Positions 1 to 7,297 of a DNA stretch of 61,982 nucleotides are shown piece after piece. Position 1 is the stretch's first letter; every line of letters starts with the position of its first letter. The DNA is from Phocicoccus pinnipedialis (GTDB taxonomy: Bacteria; Bacillota; Bacilli; Staphylococcales; Salinicoccaceae). The DNA lies in the NCBI RefSeq assembly GCF_903994035.1, contig NZ_CAJEWB010000002.1, positions 1-61,982 of the forward strand. Reading direction: 5' to 3'. The position numbers were made by a program, and so were the translations under genes. The notes under the pieces were generated by a model, which worked only from the letters and a program-made list of their open reading frames with translations, had not been told where the DNA came from and made no database searches.

Positions 1-96
1 AGAGGCCACACCTGTTCCCATGCCGAACACAGAAGTTAAGCTCTCCAGCGCCGATGGTAGTTGGGGTTTCCCTGCGAGAGTAGGACGCTGCTAGGC
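1..96 (+). rRNA. rrf: 5S ribosomal RNA, 5' end cut by window edge
   Basis: The first ~96 bases match the conserved interior and 3' half of Firmicute 5S rRNA: the loop A/B segment CCCATGCCGAACACAGAAG, then GCTC and the GATGGTAGT helix, and a 3' end near the final CTAGGC. About 15-20 bases of the 5' strand lie left of the window. It heads a tRNA cluster that is presumably the tail of an rrn operon. Confidence 0.95.
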
Positions 97-112
97 AATT
101 ATTTATTATTAT

Positions 113-184
113 TCCACAGTAGCTCAGTGGTAGAGCTATCGGCTGTTAACCGATCGGTCGTAGGTTCGAATCCTACCTGTGGAG
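113..184 (+). tRNA. tRNA-Asn (GUU)
   Basis: The acceptor stem TCCACAG pairs with CTGTGGA. The anticodon stem ATCGG/CCGAT (138-142, 150-154) encloses anticodon GTT at 145-147, and a TTCGAAT T-loop is present. The discriminator is G184 and the 3' CCA is not encoded. It lies 16 nt after the 5S rRNA. Confidence 0.96.
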
Positions 185-196
185 CTTTATAGTTAT

Positions 197-271
197 GGCC
201 CCTTGGTCAAGCGGTTAAGACACCGCCCTTTCACGGCGGTAACACGGGTTCGAATCCCGTAGGGGTCACCA
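197..271 (+). tRNA. tRNA-Glu (UUC)
   Basis: The acceptor stem GGCCCCT pairs with AGGGGTC. The anticodon stem CCGCC/GGCGG carries TTC at 230-232. The discriminator is A268 and CCA is encoded at 269-271. The sequence is close to the Bacillus subtilis tRNA-Glu as I remember it. Confidence 0.96.
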
Positions 272-293
272 TTTTTATAAACTTTAGTATAAT

Positions 294-366
294 GGAGAAT
301 TAGCTCAGCTGGGAGAGCATCTGCCTTACAAGCAGAGGGTCGGCGGTTCGATCCCGTCATTCTCCA
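294..366 (+). tRNA. tRNA-Val (UAC)
   Basis: The acceptor stem GGAGAAT pairs with ATTCTCC. The anticodon stem TCTGC/GCAGA encloses TAC at 327-329. The T-arm contains one G-T pair. The discriminator is A366 and no CCA is encoded. Confidence 0.96.
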
Positions 367-377
367 TTTTTTTGTAC

Positions 378-461
378 GGAAGGGTAGCGAAGTGGCTAAA
401 CGCGGCGGACTGTAAATCCGCTCCTTCGGGTTCGGCAGTTCGAATCTGCCCCCTTCCACCA
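378..461 (+). tRNA. tRNA-Tyr (GUA)
   Basis: This is a class II tRNA with a long variable arm (CTCCTTCGGGTTCGG region). The acceptor stem GGAAGGG pairs with CCCTTCC, and the anticodon stem GCGGA/TCCGC carries GTA at 412-414. CCA is encoded at 459-461. Confidence 0.96.
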
Positions 462-465
462 TTGT

Positions 466-540
466 TGGCCTGTAGCCAAGCGGTAAGGCAATGGATTTTG
501 GCTCCATCACGCGAAGGTTCGAATCCTTCCAGGCCAGCCA
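466..540 (+). tRNA. tRNA-Gln (UUG)
   Basis: The acceptor stem TGGCCTG pairs with CAGGCCA. The anticodon stem ATGGA/TCCAT has the TTTTGGC loop with TTG at 498-500. The discriminator is G537 and CCA is encoded at 538-540. Confidence 0.96.
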
Positions 541-541
541 C

Positions 542-614
542 GAGCCATTAGCTCAGTCGGTAGAGCATCTGACTTTTAATCAGAGGGTCACAGGTTCGAA
601 TCCTGTATGGCTCA
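542..614 (+). tRNA. tRNA-Lys (UUU)
   Basis: The acceptor stem GAGCCAT pairs with ATGGCTC. The anticodon stem TCTGA/TCAGA encloses TTT at 575-577. No CCA is encoded. It starts two bases after tRNA-Gln and is the last tRNA before the cluster terminator. Confidence 0.96.
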
Positions 615-621
615 TACTTTT

Positions 622-648
622 AAAACACTAGTCTCACTAGTGTTTTTT
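622..648 (+). terminator. Rho-independent terminator of the rrn-tRNA transcript
   Basis: An 11-bp perfect stem (AAAACACTAGT / ACTAGTGTTTT) with a CTC loop is followed by a T-run. It ends the 5S-tRNA cluster. Confidence 0.9.
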
Positions 649-661
649 GTTTTGTTATGCA

Positions 662-675
662 TGAAAACGGTTTTA
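662..675 (+). promoter_or_regulatory. cre-like (CcpA) site upstream of arginase
   Basis: TGAAAACGGTTTTA fits the core of the catabolite responsive element TGNAARCGNWWWCA except for T in place of the final C. It lies just upstream of the proposed arginase promoter. Arginine catabolism is under CcpA control in staphylococci; assigning this site to that control is inference. Confidence 0.35.
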
Positions 676-693
676 TTTACATGTTGTTACTTC

Positions 694-722
694 TTGTTTT
701 GTTTTATAGAATTATATATATA
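694..722 (+). promoter_or_regulatory. Candidate SigA promoter of arginase
   Basis: TTGTTT (694-699), a 17-bp spacer and TATATA (717-722), 22 bases before the AUG and just ahead of the AAGGAG ribosome binding site. The region is AT-rich, so other registers are possible. Confidence 0.4.
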
Positions 723-744
723 GACATAAAAAGGAGACATAATA

Positions 745-1653
745 ATGACAAAGCAAATTGATTTAATTGGTGCGACTACAAATTTTGGTCAGCCAAAACC
801 AGGTGTTGTTCTTGGTCCGGATGCACTTAGAATTGCTGGTATCGTACAAGTTCTAGAAGCAATAGGACATGATGTATCAGATTTAGGAAATGTATATGGT
901 AAATATCAAACACAGTTTGTTAAAGATAACGTTCAAGTTAAGAACGGTTTAAAAAATTATGATGAAGTTAAAGATTACAGCGAAGCATTAGCTAAAGTTA
1001 CAGATGCTTCAGTACAGAATGGGCGTTTCCCATTGGTAATTGGAGGAGACCACTCATTAGCTCTAGGAAGTATAACGGGTATTGCGAAACACTACGACAA
1101 TTTAGGCGTTATTTGGTTTGATGCGCACGGGGATTTAAACACAAGCGAAACGTCCCCGAGTGGTAACATCCATGGGATGATTTTAGCTGAACTTTTAGGT
1201 GTTGGTGATAAAGGTCTAATCGATACATATAATGAGGGGCCAAGTTTAAAGACAGAAAACGTTGTTTTAATTGGTCTTAGAGATTTAGATGATGGTGAAA
1301 AGGAACTTATTAAAAAGCGTAATATATTAGCATTTACGATGAGTGATGTGCGTGCACTGGGTTTAGTTGAAATCTTAGACCGTACAATGAAGCATCTGGC
1401 TCACTGTGATGGCTTGCACCTGTCATTTGATGTAGATTCATTAGACCCGAGTGAGATGATCGGCACTGGAACAAAAGTTCCTGGGGGTATGTTCATCGCT
1501 GAAGTAATCATGTTCATGGAACGTCTTTCAGAGACAGGTTTACTCACTTCAGTAGATTTAGTTGAAGTAAACCCACTACTTGATACCTTTAACCAAACGG
1601 CAGAGAATGCAGTTCTCATGACAGAATATATTTTTGGCAAGAGAAAACTATAA
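745..1653 (+). CDS. rocF: Arginase
   Basis: A cytoplasmic manganese enzyme that hydrolyses L-arginine to ornithine and urea. The 302-residue length is normal for the ureohydrolase family. The metal ligands are visible in order: GGDHS (His103), DAHGD (Asp126, His128, Asp130) and SFDVDSLDP (Asp229, Asp231). The HGM segment following the DAHGD block fits the substrate pocket. The ATG is preceded by AAGGAG at 731-736 with normal spacing. The gene stands alone between a tRNA terminator and its own terminator; no other roc gene is adjacent. A cre-like site and a promoter lie upstream. Agmatinase or formimidoylglutamase are the alternatives, but the overall layout is that of Bacillus and Staphylococcus RocF. 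Confidence 0.93.
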   Translation: MTKQIDLIGATTNFGQPKPGVVLGPDALRIAGIVQVLEAIGHDVSDLGNVYGKYQTQFVKDNVQVKNGLKNYDEVKDYSEALAKVTDASVQNGRFPLVIGGDHSLALGSITGIAKHYDNLGVIWFDAHGDLNTSETSPSGNIHGMILAELLGVGDKGLIDTYNEGPSLKTENVVLIGLRDLDDGEKELIKKRNILAFTMSDVRALGLVEILDRTMKHLAHCDGLHLSFDVDSLDPSEMIGTGTKVPGGMFIAEVIMFMERLSETGLLTSVDLVEVNPLLDTFNQTAENAVLMTEYIFGKRKL

Positions 1654-1665
1654 GATAAAATTAAC

Positions 1666-1689
1666 GGCTAGCATTTGCTAGTCTTTTTT
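1666..1689 (+). terminator. Terminator of arginase gene
   Basis: A short stem GGCTAGCA / TGCTAGTC (with a G-T pair) and a TT loop is followed by TTTTTT. Confidence 0.8.
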
Positions 1690-1710
1690 GTTAACTTTTT
1701 CATTAAAATG

Positions 1711-1739
1711 TTGCGCTTTGTTAAATTGTTCTTCATAAT
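1711..1739 (+). promoter_or_regulatory. Candidate SigA promoter of the XRE/TPR regulator
   Basis: TTGCGC (1711-1716), a 17-bp spacer and CATAAT (1734-1739) lie about 30 bases before the chosen start. Confidence 0.5.
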
Positions 1740-1768
1740 ATAGTAGATATAAGAACGAGGTGACATGT

Positions 1769-2704
1769 GTGATTGGTCAAAGAATAAAAGAACTTAGGAA
1801 TCAAAATAATCTCACACAAGAAGCATTAAGTGAGGGTATAATTTCTCGTACGTATTTAAGTCTGATCGAAAAAGGGAGTGTTGAACCTTCTAACAACGTT
1901 CTCATACGTTTAAGTGAGAGGCTAGGCGTCTCAGTTTCTGATTTAATGGAAGAAGCATCATCATCTTATCATGATCCATTGAATATTAGACGTGAAATTC
2001 TGTTTAATGAAAATAAACTTAGTCGTGGCGATACTAAGAATGTAATACGCTTTATTGAAGAATCTGAGAGCTTTATACACAATCTCGACTTTTTAGATCA
2101 AGGTCGCATGTTTCTTATTTATGCACGTTATTTTTATATTAAGGAAGATTTTAAAGAAGCAATTAAGTATGTAGATTTAAGTTATTCAAAATTAAAAGAA
2201 GTGATGCTCAGTACGTATTTTGTAGATGCAAGTCTATTGTATGCAGAGTTATTCATGCGCGATGAGACATATGATAAAGCGCTAGATTTGTTAGAACCTC
2301 TCGTGTTTGAAATTTATGATGATCGTAGTTTTATCATACAGACTAGAGATCTATTAGAACAGATTTTAACAGTATACTTCTATATGGAAGAATACTTTAC
2401 AGTATCACGAATAATGAAGCTTCTTAAAATACATTCGAATAAATTTAATCTATTAATAGAGGAAAGTGTTACTGAAAAAGCACTCGTAGCGATGTATGAA
2501 CTCCGTAATTTTGATACACTAAAGATAGAATTAAAAAATTATAAAAATGCAGTATCTAATCTTCTAGGATCATATATTAATCTGAATGAGGGAGATCTAA
2601 GAACTGCGAATGAACAATTTAAATCTCTCGATGCAAATGATTATCAAGATAATCATTTTGAAAAAATCTACAAAGAATTAAAAGAAAGACTCGGTTCACT
2701 ATAG
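1769..2704 (+). CDS. XRE-family regulator with TPR-like C-terminal domain
   Basis: An intracellular DNA-binding regulator. An N-terminal Cro/CI helix-turn-helix (about residues 1-62; GQRIKELR, LTQEALSEG, SRTYLSLIEKG) is followed by ~250 residues of helical repeats with the hydrophobic pattern of TPRs, the architecture of PlcR/Rgg-type (RRNPP-like) sensors. The chosen start is GTG 1769, six bases after GAGGTG; a GTG three codons upstream (1760) is possible but sits inside the ribosome binding site. The protein has about 311 residues. It ends 19 bases before cdaA on the same strand, so read-through into the c-di-AMP operon is likely. I saw no small peptide-pheromone gene beside it, so a peptide ligand is unproven. 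Confidence 0.8.
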   Translation: MIGQRIKELRNQNNLTQEALSEGIISRTYLSLIEKGSVEPSNNVLIRLSERLGVSVSDLMEEASSSYHDPLNIRREILFNENKLSRGDTKNVIRFIEESESFIHNLDFLDQGRMFLIYARYFYIKEDFKEAIKYVDLSYSKLKEVMLSTYFVDASLLYAELFMRDETYDKALDLLEPLVFEIYDDRSFIIQTRDLLEQILTVYFYMEEYFTVSRIMKLLKIHSNKFNLLIEESVTEKALVAMYELRNFDTLKIELKNYKNAVSNLLGSYINLNEGDLRTANEQFKSLDANDYQDNHFEKIYKELKERLGSL

Positions 2705-2723
2705 AATAGGAAGGGAAGATAAT

Positions 2724-3545
2724 ATGCTGTTAGGAAAACTATTTGAAGATATGACAACACTTCATATCATAGCAAGTATAGTGGACCTTTTGATTGTATG
2801 GTTTGTGGTATATAAACTCATCACAGTCATTAAAGGGACAAAAGCCGTCCAGCTAATTAAAGGTATATTCTTTATTTTAATTGGTCGTGCACTCAGTGAT
2901 TTCTTTGATTTAACAACGACAACTCAGTTGTTTGATATGGTCTTACAGTGGGGATTCCTGGCAATAATTGTAATCTTCCAGCCTGAACTGAGACGTGCGC
3001 TAGAACAATTAGGTCGTGGCGGATTTTTTAGAAAAGCGACACATACTGCACAACAAGAATTTGAAAAACATCGTTCGGATATGATCAAAGCAGTGCAGTA
3101 TATGGCAAAGCGTCGTATAGGGGCCTTAATTGTTTTTGAACGTGAAACGGGGTTGAAAGACTACATTGAAACAGGTATTTTAATCAATGCAGAGATTTCT
3201 TCAGAGCTACTCATTAATATCTTCATCCCAAACACACCTCTACATGACGGTGCGATGATCATTCAAGGAGATAAGATTGCAACAGCAGCGAGCTACTTAC
3301 CTTTATCAGAAAGCAATCGCATTGCCAAAGATTTAGGAACAAGACATAGAGCTGCGGTTGGTATCTCTGAAGTGACAGATGCATTTACAATCGTAATTTC
3401 AGAAGAAACAGGTAATGTCTCAGTGACAACGGATTCTATGTTAACTAAAGATATTACGTTAGAAGAGTTAGACGAACTACTCCAGCGAAACTGGATTTCA
3501 ACTACGTCTCATAAAGAAGGAGGCGGTATCTTTGCTAGAAAGTAA
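2724..3545 (+). CDS. cdaA: Diadenylate cyclase CdaA (DacA)
   Basis: A membrane enzyme that condenses two ATP to cyclic di-AMP. Three hydrophobic segments (about residues 13-33, 40-60 and 68-86) precede a DisA_N (DAC) domain from about residue 105. The catalytic motifs DGA (175-177) and RHR (207-209) are both intact. At 273 residues it has the family length. It is the first gene of the conserved cdaA-cdaR-glmM unit: cdaR overlaps its end by 14 bases and glmM follows. The AGGAAGGGA before the ATG is a good ribosome binding site. Confidence 0.97.
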   Translation: MLLGKLFEDMTTLHIIASIVDLLIVWFVVYKLITVIKGTKAVQLIKGIFFILIGRALSDFFDLTTTTQLFDMVLQWGFLAIIVIFQPELRRALEQLGRGGFFRKATHTAQQEFEKHRSDMIKAVQYMAKRRIGALIVFERETGLKDYIETGILINAEISSELLINIFIPNTPLHDGAMIIQGDKIATAASYLPLSESNRIAKDLGTRHRAAVGISEVTDAFTIVISEETGNVSVTTDSMLTKDITLEELDELLQRNWISTTSHKEGGGIFARK

Positions 3546-4467
3546 ACCTGGGATATTAATTGTCTCGTTAATACTCGCTCTGTTCATGTTTTTAACGGCA
3601 AACAAAGTGTTTGAGAATACAAATCTTTTTGATTCAAATAATGGTTCTGATAAAGTGACTATCGAAAACATGCCAGTAACAACAGAGTACGACTCAGAAA
3701 ACTATTATGTCAGTGGTGTACAAAAATACGTACAGGTCCAACTCAGTGGAACACCTGCCACAGTAAAGCGCATTGAAACGACGAAGGATTTTGAAGTCGT
3801 TGTAAATTTAAATACGTATAGTCCAGGGGAATATGAGGTCAGCTATGCGGTTGAAGGCCTACCTGAAGGGATAGAAGCGATTGTATTGCCAGAAAAAGCA
3901 AACATCACAATTCAAAATTTAGTTGAACAAACTTTTGAAGTCCAAGCCGAAGTGAACGATAGTCGTATCGGAGCGAATTACACATTAGAAGATGTAGTAG
4001 TAGAACCGAGAACGGTCAAAGTGCGCGGTGGCGAGGAGGATATGGAACGTATACAATTTGTAAGGGCAATGCTTACGGAGTCGTCTAAAATTACTGATCA
4101 AACGACAGAGAATGTTCAGGTCAATGTATTTGATGCACAGTATAATAAACTAGACGTTGAAATTGAACCACAAAACGTTTCAGTGGTAATAGAAGTAAAA
4201 GAATCATCTAAAGAAGTACCAGTGTCATTACAGATGGTTGGGCAGTTGCCTAGTGGCTATCAAATTGATAGTATAAGTTTATCGAAAGACGTTGTGAAAG
4301 TTTATGGCGCACAAGAGGTGCTAGATCAGCTCTATCAAATTGAGGCAGAACTTGATTTAAGTGGTATTAAAGAATCAGGTGATAAAGATGTACGCATCCA
4401 GGTCCCGGACTCTATAACGAGAACGGAACCTGCTGTAATCATAGCAAAAGTAAAAGTATCTAAATAA
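3532..4467 (+). CDS. cdaR: CdaA regulator CdaR (YbbR-domain protein)
   Basis: An extracytoplasmic, membrane-anchored partner that modulates CdaA activity. One N-terminal hydrophobic segment (about residues 6-22) is followed by tandem YbbR-type beta domains of ~75-80 residues each (at least three by spacing; recurring VTV..V.V and GL..G patterns). The start is TTG 3532, set by the strong AAGGAGG at 3517-3523, and lies inside the 3' end of cdaA. At 311 residues it is similar to staphylococcal YbbR. The overlap with cdaA and the following glmM support the assignment. Confidence 0.93.
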   Translation: MLESKPGILIVSLILALFMFLTANKVFENTNLFDSNNGSDKVTIENMPVTTEYDSENYYVSGVQKYVQVQLSGTPATVKRIETTKDFEVVVNLNTYSPGEYEVSYAVEGLPEGIEAIVLPEKANITIQNLVEQTFEVQAEVNDSRIGANYTLEDVVVEPRTVKVRGGEEDMERIQFVRAMLTESSKITDQTTENVQVNVFDAQYNKLDVEIEPQNVSVVIEVKESSKEVPVSLQMVGQLPSGYQIDSISLSKDVVKVYGAQEVLDQLYQIEAELDLSGIKESGDKDVRIQVPDSITRTEPAVIIAKVKVSK

Positions 4468-4490
4468 TAATTAAAATTTAGGAGTTTATC

Positions 4491-5837
4491 ATGGGAAAAT
4501 ATTTTGGAACAGATGGTGTAAGAGGAGTCGCTAATGAAGGACTAACACCAGAACTCGCTTATAAATTAGGACGTATGGGAGGATATGCATTACTTCATAC
4601 TGAAGATAATGAACGCCCACGCGTACTTGTTGGTAGAGATACTAGAATTTCAGGTGAAATGTTAGAGTCTGCACTTATTGCAGGTCTTCTCTCTATCGGT
4701 GCAGAAGTCATTCGCTTGGGTGTAATTTCAACACCAGGTGTAGCTTATTTAACGAAAGATATGGATGCTGATGCAGGAGTTATGATCTCGGCGTCGCACA
4801 ACCCTGTAGAAGATAACGGAATTAAATTCTTCGGTCCAGACGGATTTAAATTAAGCGATGAAACTGAAGATAAGATTGAAACATTACTTGAAGGTGAAGA
4901 CAACCTGCCTAGACCAACTGGTGTAGATGTTGGGTTCATCACAGAGTACTTCGAAGGTGGACAGAAGTATCTGAGCTACCTAAAATCAACGATTGAAAAT
5001 GATCTTGAAGGTCTAATGATTGCTCTAGATGGAGCACATGGTGCGACGTACTCACTAGCTCCATTCTTATTTGGTGATCTTGAAGCAGATACTGTAACAA
5101 TTGGCTGTAATCCTGATGGAACAAACATCAACAAAGATGTTGGATCTACACACCCAGAGGCACTTTCTAAGAAAGTCATCGACTCTGAAGCAGACTTCGG
5201 ACTAGCGTTCGATGGTGACGGAGACAGAATCATTGCTGTAGACGAAAAAGGTAACATTGTTGATGGAGATAAAATAATGTTTATCTTAGCGCAGTCTATG
5301 AAACAAAAAGGCACACTTAACGACGATATGGTTGTTTCAACAGTCATGAGTAACCTAGGTTTCTATAAGGCATTAGAAAAACACGGTATCAAGAGTGACA
5401 AGACACAAGTTGGAGATCGCTATGTTGTAAAAGAAATGCGTGAGCATGATTATAACTTAGGTGGAGAACAAAGTGGACATATTGTGATGCTTGACTTCAA
5501 CACGACAGGTGACGGGTTATTAACAGGTATTCAACTTGCATCTATCATCAAAGAATCTGGTAAGAAATTATCAGAACTTGCAACTCAGATGGAAACTTTC
5601 CCACAAGAGTTAATTAACGTACGTGTTACAGATAAACATAGTGTTATGGATAACCCAAAAGTAAAAGAAAAGATTAATGCGGTTGAAGAAAAAATGGCTG
5701 GCAACGGACGCATATTAGTACGTGCGTCTGGTACAGAACCTCTCGTTCGTGTAATGGTAGAAGCTGAAACAGAAGAACTTGCAACGCAATACACAGAAGA
5801 AATCGCAGAAGTTGTTAAGAAAGAGATGGGACTTTAG
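4491..5837 (+). CDS. glmM: Phosphoglucosamine mutase GlmM
   Basis: Converts glucosamine-6-phosphate to glucosamine-1-phosphate for UDP-GlcNAc and peptidoglycan synthesis; in other Firmicutes it also binds and inhibits CdaA. The 448-residue phosphohexomutase shows the N-terminal FGTDGVRG, the phosphoserine loop ISASHNP (Ser102), the metal-binding DGDGDR near residue 240 and the C-terminal phosphate loop [11 protein letters not shown]. The ATG follows TTAGGAG. It is the last gene of the cdaA operon and is followed by a terminator at 5928. Confidence 0.97.
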   Translation: MGKYFGTDGVRGVANEGLTPELAYKLGRMGGYALLHTEDNERPRVLVGRDTRISGEMLESALIAGLLSIGAEVIRLGVISTPGVAYLTKDMDADAGVMISASHNPVEDNGIKFFGPDGFKLSDETEDKIETLLEGEDNLPRPTGVDVGFITEYFEGGQKYLSYLKSTIENDLEGLMIALDGAHGATYSLAPFLFGDLEADTVTIGCNPDGTNINKDVGSTHPEALSKKVIDSEADFGLAFDGDGDRIIAVDEKGNIVDGDKIMFILAQSMKQKGTLNDDMVVSTVMSNLGFYKALEKHGIKSDKTQVGDRYVVKEMREHDYNLGGEQSGHIVMLDFNTTGDGLLTGIQLASIIKESGKKLSELATQMETFPQELINVRVTDKHSVMDNPKVKEKINAVEEKMAGNGRILVRASGTEPLVRVMVEAETEELATQYTEEIAEVVKKEMGL

Positions 5838-5927
5838 ATCTTATCTTATATAAAAAATACTCAAATCATCAAACACATTATATAAGTAAAAAGGATCTGA
5901 AACTTTGAGTGCGTTGTAACTATATTA

Positions 5928-5970
5928 CCCTTTGATGACAGGAATGTTATCAAAGGGTTATTTATTTTTA
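5928..5970 (+). terminator. Terminator of the cdaA-cdaR-glmM operon
   Basis: A 12-bp stem CCCTTTGATGAC / GTTATCAAAGGG (including a G-T pair and one mismatch) with a six-base loop is followed by a T-rich tract. Confidence 0.8.
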
Positions 5971-6085
5971 CGATATCATAACAATGACATAAAAGAGGTT
6001 TAAACATGTTATAGTATGGAATAGCTAGAGGAAAAGAGTACTCATAGCTCGTATTTATTACGAATTATTTGGAGGATTATTTTTC

Positions 6086-7051
6086 ATGAAGAAAAGTTTA
6101 GTAACATTAGGATCTGTAGCAATCTTATCAGGTGCCTATGCAACTCATACACAAGCAGCAGAACACACAGTACAGTCTGGAGACACGCTCTGGGCAATTG
6201 CAGCAAAAGCAAATACAACAGTAGATCAACTTAAACATATAAATAATTTAAATTCGGATCTTATCTTCCCAGGTGACGTTATTGAAACAGAAGGTGAAGT
6301 TAAGAAAGCACCAACGAATAAAGTGAGCACTGGTACATACACTGTAAAATCAGGAGATACACTTTTCAATATTGGTCAAAAATTCAATGTTTCTTACAAA
6401 GACATTATGGTATGGAACAACCTATCAACTGATTTAATTTTCCCAGGTCAAAAGGTTAAAGTTGAAGGTACTAAAGTAGAAGCTGTTACGGTTCAAGATA
6501 ACCAAGCATCTGAAAGCACTAATAAATCAAATAACGTTTCATACAACACGAACAACCAAAGTCAATCACAGAACCAAACGGCTCAACAATCACAGTCACA
6601 GCAACAAGTACAGCAAGTACAACACACTCAATCACAGCCACAACAACAAGTTCAAACTCAAAATGTTTCAACTCAGCAAAAAACACAAACACCTGCATCA
6701 ACTCCAGCTAGCGGGAACGCATACAACGTAGCAGTGAACTTAGCAGCAGGTAAAACATATGTATATGGTGCAAACTCAACATATGCGGTAGACTGCTCAT
6801 CATTTGCTCAACAGTTCATGAGAGCATACAAAGGTAAGAACATTGCACGTTCAACATATGGACAAGCGTCACAAGGTACACCAGTATCTAACCCACAACC
6901 AGGAGATCTAGTTTTCTTCAACAACTTCTCACACGTTGGTGTTTACGTAGGTAATGGGATGATGGTTGATGCATTAAATCCATCTGAAGGAGTAGGCTTA
7001 AGAGCTGTATCATACGTTCATGGACATGTAGATGGTTACTACAGATATTAA
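6086..7051 (+). CDS. Secreted LysM-NlpC/P60 peptidoglycan hydrolase
   Basis: An exported wall hydrolase, probably cutting the stem peptide. A signal peptide (residues 1 to ~24, ending THTQAA) is followed by LysM 1 (about 26-70) and LysM 2 (about 85-128), both with SGDTL, then a Q/S/N-rich linker (about 135-208) and an NlpC/P60 domain to residue 321. The catalytic Cys237 (AVDCSSF) and His283 (SHVGVYVG) are visible, with PGDLVFF between them. The layout is like Bacillus LytE/CwlS rather than staphylococcal Sle1, which carries a CHAP domain. GGAGG at 6071-6075 precedes the ATG. It is monocistronic with its own terminator. Confidence 0.93.
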   Translation: MKKSLVTLGSVAILSGAYATHTQAAEHTVQSGDTLWAIAAKANTTVDQLKHINNLNSDLIFPGDVIETEGEVKKAPTNKVSTGTYTVKSGDTLFNIGQKFNVSYKDIMVWNNLSTDLIFPGQKVKVEGTKVEAVTVQDNQASESTNKSNNVSYNTNNQSQSQNQTAQQSQSQQQVQQVQHTQSQPQQQVQTQNVSTQQKTQTPASTPASGNAYNVAVNLAAGKTYVYGANSTYAVDCSSFAQQFMRAYKGKNIARSTYGQASQGTPVSNPQPGDLVFFNNFSHVGVYVGNGMMVDALNPSEGVGLRAVSYVHGHVDGYYRY

Positions 7052-7090
7052 TAATATTCACAAATAAATTGTAAAATTACAGAAATTATA

Positions 7091-7128
7091 AAAAATGTAA
7101 GGGCTGTAACCCCTTACATTTTTTTATT
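7091..7128 (+). terminator. Terminator after LysM-NlpC/P60 gene
   Basis: A 13-bp perfect stem AAAAATGTAAGGG / CCCTTACATTTTT with a seven-base loop and a T-run. The flanking A- and T-runs would let it act in both directions. Confidence 0.9.
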
Positions 7129-7210
7129 TTGTACAAAACTATTTCGAAATTCGTTACAATAAGTGTTGTTAATTTTTCGCCTTTTAGATAGAATTAGGGT
7201 AACTATTAAT

Positions 7211-7225
7211 AATTTTCAGAAATAT
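7211..7225 (+). promoter_or_regulatory. CodY-box-like site upstream of the protease gene
   Basis: AATTTTCAGAAATAT matches 13 of 15 positions of the CodY consensus AATTTTCWGAAAATT. It ends 72 bases before the protease start codon, where a CodY repressor of extracellular proteolysis would be expected. Matched by eye only. Confidence 0.45.
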
Positions 7226-7297
7226 GGAAGCCTTATCATATTATGTTAAGTATTGATAGTTAATAAAAGTTCAATCAAGCAAGGGAGGAATTGCACA

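Noticed and set aside
193-541. Long minus-strand open frames across the tRNA cluster
   Set aside because: They lie entirely opposite well-folded tRNA genes; such frames are a known annotation artefact of tRNA sequence.
4745-5794. Several minus-strand open frames opposite glmM
   Set aside because: They have no ribosome binding sites and follow the codon periodicity of glmM; serine-rich composition is typical of antisense frames.
7253-7297. Upstream TTG start for the S8 protease
   Set aside because: It would place hydrophilic residues before the signal peptide and lacks a ribosome binding site, whereas ATG 7298 has GGGAGG at good distance.
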